From NCBI GenBank assembly GCA_035501615.1, contig DATJVY010000081.1, positions 1 through 64,000 on the forward strand: a stretch of 64,000 nucleotides of DNA, in the 5' to 3' direction. Position 1 is the stretch's first letter. Each line of letters begins with the position of its first letter. Origin of the DNA: RPRB01 sp035501615 (GTDB lineage: Bacteria; Myxococcota; Myxococcia; Myxococcales; Myxococcaceae). Of this stretch, positions 35,649-46,796 are shown one piece after another. Under the pieces are notes generated by a model that saw only the letters and a list, made by a program, of their open reading frames with translations, did no database searches and was not told where the DNA came from. A program made the translations under genes and the position numbers.

Positions 35649-36568
35649 GTGGCCGGGGTCTCCGTGGTCGGCGAGCGGGCGGGCACCGGCATCCCGTGCG
35701 CGGCGAGGTAGCTGTCGCCGAGATAGGCCTCGATGACCTTGGGGTCCTGGCGCACGGCCTCCGGCGCGCCGCGGGCGATCGTCACCCCGTGGTCGAGCAC
35801 GGTGATGTCCTCGCAGATCCCCATCACCAGCTTCATGTCGTGCTCGATGACCAGGATGCCGAGCGAGAACTGGTCCCGGAGCTGGCGGATGAGGACCATC
35901 AGGTCGCCCTTCTCGCGGGTGTTCATTCCCGCGGCGGGCTCGTCGAGCAGGAGGACGCGTGGCCTCGTCCCGAGCGCCCGGGCGATCTCCAGCCGCCGCT
36001 GCTCGCCGTAGGGCAGGTTGCGGGCTTCCTCGTTGCGCCGGTGGGAGAGGCCCATCACCTCGAGCAGCGCCTCGGCGCGCCGGGTCAGCTCGCGCTCCTC
36101 CTCCTGGAAGCCCGGAGTGAGCAGCAGCGCCCGCCACCAGTCCACGTAGTTGTTGAGTGCGTCCATCGCGCTGGCCAGCGGGCTCCAGCGCGACGTCCGG
36201 CGGCGCAGCTCGTCGATGCGGGCCTGGGAGAAGATGGGCCGCTCGTCGGAGAGACAAGCCACCCGGACGTTGTCCAGCGCCGAGAGCGCCCGGAACAGAC
36301 GGATGTTCTGGAAGGTCCGCGCCAGCCCCAGGTGGTTGATCTGGTGTGGCTGGCGCCCGTTCACCACCTCGCCGCAGACGCGGATCTCCCCGTGGGTGGG
36401 CTCGTAGACGCCGGTGAGGATGTTGAAGGCGGTGGTCTTCCCCGCTCCATTCGGGCCGATGAGGCCCTTGAGGTCTCCCTGGCGGATCTCGAGGTCGAAC
36501 CCGTGCAGTGCGCGCAGGCCGCCGAACTCGATGCCCGCCTGGAGCGCCTGGAGCAGGGCCTCGCTCAC
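35645..36568 (-). CDS. livG: branched-chain amino acid ABC transporter ATPase (LivG)
   Basis: A 307-residue ATPase, longer than typical LivG (about 255) because of an insert of roughly 45 residues after the Q-loop region (around IDELRRRTSRWSPLASAMDA). Motifs: Walker A GPNGAGKTT, LARTFQNIRLF typical of LivG, signature LPYGEQRR (as usual for LivG) and Walker B LLLDEPAAGMN. The GTG start overlaps the livM stop (GTGA). Confidence 0.93.
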   Translation of the reverse strand: MSEALLQALQAGIEFGGLRALHGFDLEIRQGDLKGLIGPNGAGKTTAFNILTGVYEPTHGEIRVCGEVVNGRQPHQINHLGLARTFQNIRLFRALSALDNVRVACLSDERPIFSQARIDELRRRTSRWSPLASAMDALNNYVDWWRALLLTPGFQEEERELTRRAEALLEVMGLSHRRNEEARNLPYGEQRRLEIARALGTRPRVLLLDEPAAGMNTREKGDLMVLIRQLRDQFSLGILVIEHDMKLVMGICEDITVLDHGVTIARGAPEAVRQDPKVIEAYLGDSYLAAHGMPVPARSPTTETPAT

Positions 36569-37596
36569 GTGATTCCCTTCCGGGCGCCGGGCCACCAGCG
36601 GGGAAGGACGTCCCAGATCTCGCGGGTCCCGAAGAGCCCCTGGGGGCGGACCAGCATCAGAAGCACGAGGAGCATGCCGTACACCGGCATGCGGATCTGA
36701 TCGACCTTCTGGGCCAGGGAGGCACCGGTGTCGAGCCCGCCCAGCTGGAGGAAGAGCGTCCGTAGAACCTCCGGAAGGAGGGTGAGGAACACCGCGGCGA
36801 CGATGGCCCCGGTCGTGCTGCCCAGGCCGCCGGCGACGACCATCACCACCACCTCGATGCTCTTCACGAACGTGAACGAGCCAGGGTTGATAATCGGCAC
36901 GAAGTGGGCGAACAGCCCGCCGGCGATTCCGGCGAAGAACGAGGAGATGACGAAGGCCCGGACCTTGTACCCGGTGGTGTTCACCCCCATCGCCTCGGCC
37001 GCCACCTCGTCCTCGCGGATGGCCCAAAGGCTCCGGCCGTGGGTGCTCCCCACGATGCGCCGGGCGACCAGCACCACCAGGAAGACGCAGAACCAGACCG
37101 CGAAGAGACTCGAGGTCTGGGGAATGCCCGAGAGCCCGAGCGCCCGGCCGAACACGTCCAGGTTCTGGACGATGACCCGGATGATCTCCCCGAACCCCAG
37201 GGTGACGATGGCCAGGTAATCGCCGCGGAGCCGCAGCGACGGGAGCCCCACCAGGAACCCGCACAGCGCCGCCGCGACGCCGCCGGCGAGGAGCGTCCCG
37301 ACGAACTGAACCTGGTCCGAGACCGCCGCCGGCAGCCCGGAGATCGCCAGGTCCTTGAGGAGCAGGCTCAGCTTCCCGGCGGTGTAGGCACCCACCGCCA
37401 TGAAGCCGGCATGGCCGATGGAGAACTGCCCGGTCATGCCGTTCACGATGTTCAGGCTGACCGCGAGGATGACGTTCACCCCGACGATCGACGCCAGGTA
37501 GACGAAGAAGGGCGCGCCCCCGAGGACGAGCTGGAGCACCGCCAGCACCACGATGGCGATGATGACCGGGACGAGCCCGCGGATCCCCGCCGGCAT
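36565..37596 (-). CDS. livM: branched-chain amino acid ABC permease (LivM)
   Basis: A 343-residue inner-membrane protein with about ten helices. The LivM signature NIVNGMTGQFSIGHAGFMAVGAY region and the coupling motif around LRGDYLAIVTLGFGEIIR are present. With LivH it forms the channel of the importer. It starts 2 bases after the livH stop. Confidence 0.93.
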   Translation of the reverse strand: MPAGIRGLVPVIIAIVVLAVLQLVLGGAPFFVYLASIVGVNVILAVSLNIVNGMTGQFSIGHAGFMAVGAYTAGKLSLLLKDLAISGLPAAVSDQVQFVGTLLAGGVAAALCGFLVGLPSLRLRGDYLAIVTLGFGEIIRVIVQNLDVFGRALGLSGIPQTSSLFAVWFCVFLVVLVARRIVGSTHGRSLWAIREDEVAAEAMGVNTTGYKVRAFVISSFFAGIAGGLFAHFVPIINPGSFTFVKSIEVVVMVVAGGLGSTTGAIVAAVFLTLLPEVLRTLFLQLGGLDTGASLAQKVDQIRMPVYGMLLVLLMLVRPQGLFGTREIWDVLPRWWPGARKGIT

Positions 37597-37598
37597 GG

Positions 37599-38519
37599 CT
37601 ACACCTTCTCCGCGGCCGCGCGGCCGAACAGCCCGCCCGGACGGACGAGGAGCACGATGATCAGGAAGGCGAAGGCCACCGCGTCCCGCCAGCTGCTCGA
37701 CGAGTAGCCGACGACGAACTCCTCCACCAGCCCGAGGAGGAGGCCTCCCACGACGGCTCCGGGCACGTTCCCGATGCCGCCGATGACGGCGGCGACGAAG
37801 GCCTTGAGCCCGACGTAGAGCCCCATCAGCGGCTGGATGGCGGTGTCCTTGATGGCGTAGAGGATGCCCGCCCCCGCAGCCAGCGCGCTCCCCAGCATGA
37901 AGGTCAGGGCGATGATCCGGTCCACCGGGATGCCCATCAGGGCTGCGGTCCGGTGATCGAACGAGACCGCCCGCATCGCCCGGCCGAAGCGGGTCCGGTA
38001 GACCAGCCCCTGCAGCATCAGCATCAGGGCGATGGCGATGGCCAGGCTGATCACCTGCCAGTTCCAGATGACCACCGCCCGATCACCGACGATCAGCCAC
38101 TCGGTGGGGGGGATGACCTCCGGGAAGGCCCGCGGGGCTGCTCCGGGGAGCGGGCCGAAGTCGAGCTGGAATCCGTAGGAAAGCGTGAAGGAGATGCCGA
38201 TCGCGGTGATGAGCGCAGTCAACCGCGGCTTGTCCCGGAGCGGCCGGTAGGCGAACCGCTCGATGACGAATCCCAGCACCGCGCACCCGCCCATCGCCGC
38301 CAGGAAGATGAGGAGCACGCCCCAGAGGGTGGACTGGCGCTCGACCCCCAGCTTCTGGGCCACCGCGTAGCCAAGGAAGGTGCCCACCATCATCACGTCG
38401 CCATGGGCGAAGTTGATGAGCTTCAACACCCCGTAGACCATCGTGTAGCCGAGCGCCACCAGGGCATAGATGGTCCCGGCGGCGAGCCCATTGATGAGGT
38501 GCTGCGCGAAGTCCGACAT
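37599..38519 (-). CDS. livH: branched-chain amino acid ABC permease (LivH)
   Basis: A 306-residue membrane protein with eight or so helices and the LivH opening QHLINGLAAGTIYALVALGYTMVYG followed by the NFAHGD motif. It also shows the AAVIGGIGNVPGAVVGGLL block of the coupling region. Its ATG shares one base with the livK stop (TGATG), consistent with translational coupling. Confidence 0.93.
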   Translation of the reverse strand: MSDFAQHLINGLAAGTIYALVALGYTMVYGVLKLINFAHGDVMMVGTFLGYAVAQKLGVERQSTLWGVLLIFLAAMGGCAVLGFVIERFAYRPLRDKPRLTALITAIGISFTLSYGFQLDFGPLPGAAPRAFPEVIPPTEWLIVGDRAVVIWNWQVISLAIAIALMLMLQGLVYRTRFGRAMRAVSFDHRTAALMGIPVDRIIALTFMLGSALAAGAGILYAIKDTAIQPLMGLYVGLKAFVAAVIGGIGNVPGAVVGGLLLGLVEEFVVGYSSSSWRDAVAFAFLIIVLLVRPGGLFGRAAAEKV

Positions 38520-39718
38520 CAGGGGGCGATGGTTGCCACGTACTTGGTCCTGCCCTTGCCAACCTCGAGCACCACCGCGGGCTTGGTGGCGTTGCGCTTG
38601 TCGTCGAGGCTGATGGTCCCGGTCACTCCGGGGAAGTTCTTGGTGGCGGCGATGGCGTTGCGGATCGCCACGCGGTCGAAGCTTGGCGCCCGCTTGATGG
38701 CGTCCACCGCGACCATCGCCGCGTCGTACCCGAGCGCCGCCAGGGAGTCGGGCACCGAGCCGAACGCGGCCTTGTAGTCGGCGATGAACTTCTGGATGCG
38801 GGGATTGGGGTCGTCGGGGCTGTAGTGGTTGCTGAAGTAGCTACCCTCCACCGCGGAGCCTCCGAGCTCGAAGAGCTTCTCGCTGTCCCAGCCGTCGCCT
38901 CCCATCAGCTTGGCGTTGAGGCCTAGCTCGCGAGCCTGCCGGGCGATGACCCCGATGTCGGTGTAGTAGCCGGGGACGTAGATCCCGTCCGGCTGCGACC
39001 GCTTGAGGGCGGTGAGCTGGCTGCGGAAGTCGGTGCTGCCCTTGGCGTAGGTCTCCTCGCCGACGATTTTCCCGCCCATCTCGGTGAACTTGCGCTTGAA
39101 GACGTCCGCCAGCCCCTGGCTGTAGTCGGAGGCGAGATCCTTCAATACCGCCACCCGGGTGAACTTGAGGTTGTCGTGGGCGAACTTCGCCATCACGTAG
39201 CCCTGGAATGGGTCGATGAAGCAGACCCGGAAGATGTAGTTGCCGATCTCCGTCACCTTCGGATTGGTGGAGGCGTTGGAGATCATCGGCACCTGGGCTG
39301 GCTGGGCCTTGTTGGCCATGGCGATGGAGTTGGTGCTCGCCACCTCGCCGAGGATGAGCAGCACCTGGTCCTGGTTGATGAGCCGGGCGACGGCATTGGC
39401 CGCCTCCTCGGGCTTGCTCTGGTCGTCGTAGACCCGCACCTCGACCTTCTTGCCCTTCACCCCGCCGGCGGCGTTCACCTCGCGGAGGGCCAGCTCGATC
39501 GCGTTCCGCGTGGAGATGCCGAAGGTCGCCTCCGGCCCGGTCAGGGAGCCCACCTCGCCGATGAGGATGGCGTTCCCGGACACGCCCGGGGTCTCGCCGG
39601 GCGCGACGACGGATGCGCCGCCTGGGGTGGCAGGGGCGGGCGGGGCGGAGGCCTTCTTCTCGCAGCCGAGCAGGGCGAGGGCACAGCTGGTCAGCACTGC
39701 GGCCAGGGCAGAGCGCAT
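38519..39718 (-). CDS. livK: branched-chain amino acid binding lipoprotein (LivK type)
   Basis: A 399-residue periplasmic-binding-protein-like (Peripla_BP_6) protein. Its signal peptide ends in a lipobox (ALLGC, C19), so the binder is probably membrane-tethered rather than free. Motifs: ILIGEVGSLTGPEATFG, then ELALREVNAAGGVKGKKVEV and GDGWDSEKL. ATG 39718 is preferred over an upstream ATG because GAGG lies 5 bases before it and it gives a compact lipoprotein signal. First gene of the liv operon. The true ligand may differ from Leu/Ile/Val. Confidence 0.9.
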   Translation of the reverse strand: MRSALAAVLTSCALALLGCEKKASAPPAPATPGGASVVAPGETPGVSGNAILIGEVGSLTGPEATFGISTRNAIELALREVNAAGGVKGKKVEVRVYDDQSKPEEAANAVARLINQDQVLLILGEVASTNSIAMANKAQPAQVPMISNASTNPKVTEIGNYIFRVCFIDPFQGYVMAKFAHDNLKFTRVAVLKDLASDYSQGLADVFKRKFTEMGGKIVGEETYAKGSTDFRSQLTALKRSQPDGIYVPGYYTDIGVIARQARELGLNAKLMGGDGWDSEKLFELGGSAVEGSYFSNHYSPDDPNPRIQKFIADYKAAFGSVPDSLAALGYDAAMVAVDAIKRAPSFDRVAIRNAIAATKNFPGVTGTISLDDKRNATKPAVVLEVGKGRTKYVATIAP

Positions 39719-39779
39719 GGGGACCTCGTGTCGTCGCGAAGGCAAGCCGTCCGCTTGTAGGTGGACAGTCCGAGGACGG

Positions 39780-40190
39780 TCAAGGCGAAGCGTCGGACCG
39801 CCCCGCCCGGCGCCGGAGGTACTGCACCCCGAGCGTGAGGGCCATTCCGACGAGAGCGACGCAGGCCGCCACGAGCGGCGCGAAGACGATGGTGAGCGCC
39901 GCGAGCGGGTCGGCCTGGAGGTCGAAGCCGTGCGCCAGCCAGATCAGCGCCGCCGCCGTCGCCGCGGCAGTGAAGAGGGGAAAGCGCCCTCCGGAGCCCC
40001 TGGCCACCCAGAACGCCCCGACGACGACTCCGGGGAAGCCGAGCCAGACGACCTCGAAGACCACCTGGCCGAGGGTGGCGGGGAGGTTCCGCCGCGGAGA
40101 GAGCCCCAGTCCGATGGTGAGGAACCAGGTCGCCACCGTGCCCAGGGCGCAACCGACCACCTTCGCTACCGGACTCCGGGGACCGCGCAT
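39780..40190 (-). CDS. small membrane protein of unknown function
   Basis: A 136-residue protein with four predicted helices and no family I recognise. It ends with a short basic tail (QYLRRRAGRSDASP). ATG 40190 has no clear ribosome binding site, so the start could lie at a downstream GTG. It is transcribed toward livK, 61 bases upstream of it, and is divergent from the MATE gene. Confidence 0.5.
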   Translation of the reverse strand: MRGPRSPVAKVVGCALGTVATWFLTIGLGLSPRRNLPATLGQVVFEVVWLGFPGVVVGAFWVARGSGGRFPLFTAAATAAALIWLAHGFDLQADPLAALTIVFAPLVAACVALVGMALTLGVQYLRRRAGRSDASP

Positions 40191-40293
40191 CGCGGGGGGG
40201 TGCCATAGCGCAGCGCCGAGGCCGACGCACGCCGCCCGCCGCGGGAGCCCCCGGTGGACAACCGGGTCCGGTTTGCACCAAGAGGGCGGGCCC

Positions 40294-41691
40294 GTGTCGC
40301 TCTCCTCCCCCGCCACCCCGCGCTCCCGCGAGGAGCTCGGCACGCTCGTCCGGCTGGCCCTGCCGCTGGCGCTCGCCCAGGCGGGCCAGGCGCTCCTGTC
40401 ACTCGTGGACACCGCGGTGGTGGGGCGAGCGGGGGCGGTGCAGCTCGCGGGAGCGGCGCTGGGCAGCGCGGTGGTCTTCACCGTGTCCATCCTCGGCATC
40501 GGCACGCTGATGGGAGCGGATCCGCTCATCAGCCAGGCGCTGGGAGCCCGGGACCCGGTGCGCGCCCGGCGGGTCTATTGGCAGGCGCTGCGGGTGGCGG
40601 TGCTCTCCAGCGTGGTGCTCGCGCCGGCGACGCTCGTGCTCGCGTACCTGCTCGAGCCGCTGGGCATCGCCCCCGACGTGGCCCGGGCCTGCCGAGACTT
40701 CGTCTGGTGGCGGCTCCCGGGCATCACCGCGATGCTCCTCTTCTACGCCCAGCGCAGCTACGTGCAGGCGGTGGGAGCGACGCGCGCGCTGCTCTGGGCG
40801 ACCGTGCTGGCGAACGTGGTGAACCTCTTCGGGGACCTGCTGCTGGTCTTCGGCGGGGCGGGGCTCCCGGGATGGACCGGACCGCTCCGGTGGATCCCCG
40901 CGATGGGCGCCGGAGGCTCGGCCCTCGCGACCAGCCTCGTGCAGATCGCCGAGGTGGCGTTCCTCGCCTGGGTGGTGGGGCAGATCTCGCTGCCCGACCG
41001 GCCGGCGGAGCTCCATCGGCGCATGCCCGAGGACGAGCGCCGCATGCTCCGGGTGGGGGTGCCGATCGGGCTCCACTTCGGGGCCGAGGTGGGCGTCTTC
41101 GCGCTGGCGGGGTTCTTCGCCGGCCGGCTGGGGGCCGAGAGCCTGGCCGCGCACCAGATCGCCCTCACCTTCTCCTCGGTGACCTTCACCTTCGCCATGG
41201 GGATCGGGAACGCGGGCAGCGTGCAGGTGGGGCTGGCGGTGGGAGCGCGCGACACCCCCGGTGCGCGGCGAGCAGGGCTCCTCGCTCTCGCGACCGGGGC
41301 GGCATTCATGGGCTGCGCCGCGCTGACCTTCCTGCTCTTCCCCGGGCCGCTGGTGAGGATGATGACCGACGCGACCTCCATCGCCGCGCTGGCGGTGCCG
41401 CTCTTGATGGTGGCCGCCGTCTTCCAGGTCTCGGACGGGCTGCAGGGCGTCGGAGCGGGCGTGCTGCGGGGCGCGGGAGACAGCCGCTTCACCTTCACCG
41501 CCAACGTCCTGGGCCACTACCTGGTCGGTCTGCCGCTTGCGCTCTTCCTCGGCTTCTCCCTCCACCAGGGAGTGGTGGGCATCTGGTGGGGGCTCTGCGC
41601 GGGGCTCACCGCGGTGGCGGCGGCGCTGGTGTGGCGGTTTCTCCGGGTGTCGGGCCGGGAGATCCACCCCCTGGCGCTCCCGGAGGCGTGA
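40294..41691 (+). CDS. MATE-family multidrug exporter (NorM type)
   Basis: A 465-residue protein with twelve membrane helices in two repeated halves: LALPLALAQAGQALLSLVDTAVVG opens the first and GVPIGLHFGAEVGVFALAGFFAG the second. The ESLAAHQIAL and GIGNAGSVQVGLAVGA stretches are typical of NorM. MATE proteins expel cationic drugs in exchange for Na+ or H+. GTG 40294 gives the standard N-terminus after GAGG. Its last 86 bases overlap the convergent gene at 41606. Confidence 0.92.
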   Translation: MSLSSPATPRSREELGTLVRLALPLALAQAGQALLSLVDTAVVGRAGAVQLAGAALGSAVVFTVSILGIGTLMGADPLISQALGARDPVRARRVYWQALRVAVLSSVVLAPATLVLAYLLEPLGIAPDVARACRDFVWWRLPGITAMLLFYAQRSYVQAVGATRALLWATVLANVVNLFGDLLLVFGGAGLPGWTGPLRWIPAMGAGGSALATSLVQIAEVAFLAWVVGQISLPDRPAELHRRMPEDERRMLRVGVPIGLHFGAEVGVFALAGFFAGRLGAESLAAHQIALTFSSVTFTFAMGIGNAGSVQVGLAVGARDTPGARRAGLLALATGAAFMGCAALTFLLFPGPLVRMMTDATSIAALAVPLLMVAAVFQVSDGLQGVGAGVLRGAGDSRFTFTANVLGHYLVGLPLALFLGFSLHQGVVGIWWGLCAGLTAVAAALVWRFLRVSGREIHPLALPEA

Positions 41692-42184
41692 GCGCCGGAG
41701 CCTGCTCCTCGGGGAACGGCGGCGCGCCGTCGTGCCCGAGCAGCTCCTCCTCGCGGAGCGGCGCGGTCCGGAGATCCTCGTCGGGAGGCTCGGGCCGGCC
41801 GGGGATGCGGCTCGCCAGGGCGTAGACGATCAGCGCCGCCGCGAGCGGGACCGCGTAGTGGGTGAGCACGGCCAGGGGCCGGCCGGTGAGCGCCAGCAGG
41901 GGAACGAGCACCACCGAGCCGAGCACCACCGTGCCTCGGTTGGCCGCGCGGGGGAAGACGGCGGTGACGATCGCCATCCCCACCGAGTGGACGAGCCCGA
42001 GCAAGGCCAGCACGGGGATGAGCGAGAGCCACTCGAAGAAGCCGGATTCGACGGGGTGCGTCCAGTGGCCCGCGCCGGTCAGGTGGTCCTGCAACCAGAC
42101 GCCGGTGAGGAACAGCGGGAGCGCCACGCCCACCAGCAGCTCGATGTTGCGCAAGAGATCGGAAGGAACGCTCCGCCGGCCCAT
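41606..42184 (-). CDS. membrane protein of unknown function
   Basis: A 192-residue protein with four predicted helices in the first 130 residues and a Pro/Glu-rich tail. I do not recognise the family. A good ribosome binding site (GGAGG, 7 bases before the ATG) supports it as real. The 3' end overlaps the end of the MATE gene by 86 bases on the opposite strand, where only the low-complexity tail is encoded. Confidence 0.6.
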   Translation of the reverse strand: MGRRSVPSDLLRNIELLVGVALPLFLTGVWLQDHLTGAGHWTHPVESGFFEWLSLIPVLALLGLVHSVGMAIVTAVFPRAANRGTVVLGSVVLVPLLALTGRPLAVLTHYAVPLAAALIVYALASRIPGRPEPPDEDLRTAPLREEELLGHDGAPPFPEEQAPALTPPGAPGGGSPGPTPGETATPAPPPPR

Positions 42185-42280
42185 CCACGCTGCCTCCAGC
42201 GCCGGTACCTCTATCCAGCTCGCCCCCGGGCCGCCATGTCACCTCGCAGAACCGTCGAGCCGCCAGCCACTTCCGGGGCC

Positions 42281-43585
42281 TCAGAGCTCGAGCCGCGGCC
42301 CGGGGCGCCAGGACGCGAACGCACCGGAGAGGACCGCCGCGAGCCGCCGGCCGAGGGCCCGGGCCGGCGATGCCCCGAGCCGCACCGCGAGCAGGGCCCC
42401 GTACCCGAGGAGGAGCCAGCCTCCCGCGTCGAGCCTGGGCGTCCAGAGGAACGGGGTGACAAGCACGCTGAACTCCGGAACGTCCCAGCAGAAGGCCTCG
42501 ACCGCGTAGCCGTTGAGGGTGCAGACCTCCTGCTTCCAGAAGCGGAGGATGGCGCCATCGAAGCCGCCCCACAGAGAGAGGACCAGGGCCCCCAGCACCA
42601 TCAGGAGCGGAAGCACCCGCCGCGGCGGGTGCGCGCACTCTGCCGCCAGCCGGAGCGAGGCCGGCACGGCGGCGAAGACGAGGAAGCGTGGACCCCAGCT
42701 GTAGCCGCCGTACCAGGCCCACCACTGGCCGTAGACCAGGACCAGCCCCACCACCACCCAGAGACAGGCGCGCTGGAAGGGACGGACCGCCCCGAGCGCC
42801 CGGCGTGCCGCGGGGAAGCAGAGGAAGAGGCCCGGGGCGAAGAGGAGCAGCCCCTTCCCGCTGGAGAACAGGAGCTGGAACACGCCGAGCGGCAGTGGGT
42901 AGCTGAACCCCGGTCGACCCGAGTACGGGAGGAGGGTCCGGTAGCCGGCATTGTTCTCGTACCCGGTGTGCAGCGGGTGGCCGCGCCGGAGCCAGTTCTC
43001 GCCCAGCCAGAGGAGGACGAAGCCCAGGAGGGGCAGCGCGGCGCGGAGCCGGCGCTGGCGGAGGCCCCAGTCCCCGAGCGCCAGCGCGACGCCCACGGCC
43101 GTCGCCGGCACGTTGGCCATCCCCAGCGCCAGCGCCGACCCTCCGAGCCACGGCCGGCCTGCGGTCCAGGCTGCGAGGCCGATGCCGAGGGCGAGGACGT
43201 TGAACGTCTCGGCCCCGTAGGCGCTCAGCTGGTGGGTGAGCATCGAGCCGGCGAGGAGCACGAGGAGGAAGCCGCGGAGAATCCCGCCCTCCAGCCGCGT
43301 GCGGAGCAGGCGCCACAGTGCGATCAGCCCCACCCCGGCGAGGAGGACGTTGTACCGGGCCACCCACCACTCGGGGGACTGCACCCACCGCCCGAGCAGG
43401 TAGAGCGGCGCGGAGAGCACGGTCCCCACGAGGGCGAACTCGGTCGGCGACCAGCGGCCGTGCTCGAGCAGGTCGCGGAGCGCGCCGAGCCGAATCGCCC
43501 CGTCGGCCTCGACGTGGTGGGGCTCGAAGGCCCAGAGCAGGAGCCACCCGAGGACGAGGAGCGCCACGTCCGCCGCTGCCGGCAC
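42281..43585 (-). CDS. polytopic membrane protein, possible GT-C glycosyltransferase
   Basis: About 434 residues with ten or more predicted helices. Between them are loop motifs (LLFSSGKGLLLFAPGLFL and YGGYSWGPRFLVFAAVP) that resemble bacterial GT-C or mannosyltransferase-like membrane enzymes; a first-loop acidic pair EADG could be catalytic. The start is unsure: GTG 43585 or 43567 are possible, and no strong binding site is seen. The assignment as a sugar transferase is inference. Confidence 0.5.
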   Translation of the reverse strand: MPAAADVALLVLGWLLLWAFEPHHVEADGAIRLGALRDLLEHGRWSPTEFALVGTVLSAPLYLLGRWVQSPEWWVARYNVLLAGVGLIALWRLLRTRLEGGILRGFLLVLLAGSMLTHQLSAYGAETFNVLALGIGLAAWTAGRPWLGGSALALGMANVPATAVGVALALGDWGLRQRRLRAALPLLGFVLLWLGENWLRRGHPLHTGYENNAGYRTLLPYSGRPGFSYPLPLGVFQLLFSSGKGLLLFAPGLFLCFPAARRALGAVRPFQRACLWVVVGLVLVYGQWWAWYGGYSWGPRFLVFAAVPASLRLAAECAHPPRRVLPLLMVLGALVLSLWGGFDGAILRFWKQEVCTLNGYAVEAFCWDVPEFSVLVTPFLWTPRLDAGGWLLLGYGALLAVRLGASPARALGRRLAAVLSGAFASWRPGPRLEL

Positions 43586-43629
43586 CGCGCGGCGCCCGCG
43601 CGGCTCCCCCCCGGTCGGGACCTGCCCGC

Positions 43630-44091
43630 TCAGCGGCGCACCGCCCCTGCGCGGCGCGGCGCTGCGGCGCGTTCCACCCGCCGGTCCGCCATCGCCGCGA
43701 CCGACCGACGCAGGATCTCCTCCAGTACCGCGAGGTCCACCTCGGCGAGCGAGCGCACGTACAGGCAGGACTTCCCCGTCCGGTGCTTGCCTAGCCGCCC
43801 GAGCAGCGGCGCCACGCGCCTCGTCCCGGGCGTCAGGTAGAGCACGTGCTCCGAGCGGCGAGGCGAGAAGCCGATGACCGGCCAGTCCCCCTCCCGGCCT
43901 CCGGCGTAGGTCTGCCGGTAGGCGCCGAACCCCACGATGGACGTCCCCCACAGCCTCGGCGGTGCGCCGCTCGCCCGCCGCAGCATCGCCACGAGGCGTC
44001 GGGCGTCGGCCCGGCGCTCATCGGGGAGCGCGGCGAGGAAGGCCGGAACGCTCGCCCGCGTCGGCCGCGTCTTGGGCTCGTCCCTCGCCAT
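43630..44091 (-). CDS. DUF1801 (YdhG-like) protein
   Basis: A 153-residue cytoplasmic protein with the DUF1801 pattern: VPAFLAALPDERRADARRLVAML, then WGTSIVGFGAY and GKSCLYVRSLAEVDLAVLEEIL. The family is widespread and its role is not established. ATG 44091 is chosen over GTG 44097 because a GGGA-type site is closer to it. It precedes the membrane-protein gene by 44 bases. Confidence 0.8.
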   Translation of the reverse strand: MARDEPKTRPTRASVPAFLAALPDERRADARRLVAMLRRASGAPPRLWGTSIVGFGAYRQTYAGGREGDWPVIGFSPRRSEHVLYLTPGTRRVAPLLGRLGKHRTGKSCLYVRSLAEVDLAVLEEILRRSVAAMADRRVERAAAPRRAGAVRR

Positions 44092-44187
44092 GCGCACGTC
44101 CCGTTCTACCAGCCGGGGGCGTCTGCGGGGGCGGAGCTCAAACGGGGGACGCCATGGACGGTGCGCAAGGGCGCGGCGGGGACCCGC

Positions 44188-46023
<1,836 letters not shown>

Positions 46024-46032
46024 GGTCGCGCT

Positions 46033-46770
46033 CTAGCCCTCCCCGGGGGGTTGGGTCTCAGACGACGGTGAAGCAGGTTCCGCCACCTCCGTCGAGGGGT
46101 CCGTGGCCGCGGCGGGCGCCGGCGGGGGCCGGGCCACCATCACCAGGGCCGGCCGCGCCAGCCGGTCGTGGAGGGTGAAGCCGCGCAGGACCTCGGTGCT
46201 GACGGTGTTGGGGGGAAGGTCCGCGCGCTCCTCGTAACCCATCGCCTCGTGCTGGTGAGGGTCGAAGGGCTTCCCCCGGGCGCTGAACGCCTTCAGGCCC
46301 TGCCGGGCCAGCGTGTCCTCGAGCAGCTTTCGCGTCATCCGCACGCCATCGGCCAGCCCTTCCCAGTTGCCGGTGCGCTCGCCCAGCTCCAGCGCCCGGT
46401 CCAGGTTGTCGATGACCGGGAGGAGGTCCTTCAAGACGCGTTCCAGGCCGTAGCGGACCACTTCCTCGCGCTCGCGTTGCGACCGCTTGCGCGCGTTGTC
46501 GAGGTCCGCCATGGCCCGGAGTGTGCGCTCCCGCTCCTGATCGACCTGGGTCGAGAGCTCCTTCTCCCGTGCCTCGAGCGCCTCCACGCGTGCCCTGGAC
46601 GCAGCGAGCTCCGCGGCGGACGCGCCCGCCTCAGGCGAGAGCTCCGCCCCCGTCGCCGCAGCCTCGCGCTGCTTCTCCACGCTCTCGAGGGCGGCGGCGA
46701 TGACGTCCTCGCCGATGTCCGCGGAAAACTTGCCCGTTTCGGAACCCACCGGAAGCGACGATTCTGGCAC
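46033..46770 (-). CDS. grpE: nucleotide exchange factor GrpE
   Basis: A 245-residue protein: an acidic N-terminal region, a long coiled coil (about 55-125, with RAMADLDNARKRSQREREEV), the four-helix dimer part with LKDLLPVIDNLDRALE, and a C-terminal beta domain with FDPHQHEAMGYEE and GFTLHDRLARPALVMVA. It releases ADP from DnaK. It is longer than usual (about 200) owing to the N- and C-terminal low-complexity ends. It is followed directly by dnaK. Confidence 0.93.
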   Translation of the reverse strand: MPESSLPVGSETGKFSADIGEDVIAAALESVEKQREAAATGAELSPEAGASAAELAASRARVEALEAREKELSTQVDQERERTLRAMADLDNARKRSQREREEVVRYGLERVLKDLLPVIDNLDRALELGERTGNWEGLADGVRMTRKLLEDTLARQGLKAFSARGKPFDPHQHEAMGYEERADLPPNTVSTEVLRGFTLHDRLARPALVMVARPPPAPAAATDPSTEVAEPASPSSETQPPGEG

Positions 46771-46796
46771 AGGTGGAGGACGTCAGCCGCTCGACG

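Noticed and set aside
41537..43840. A 767-codon plus-strand frame across the membrane-protein genes
   Set aside because: Arg/Glu/Pro-rich with no recognisable motif; the minus-strand frames encode clear membrane helices.
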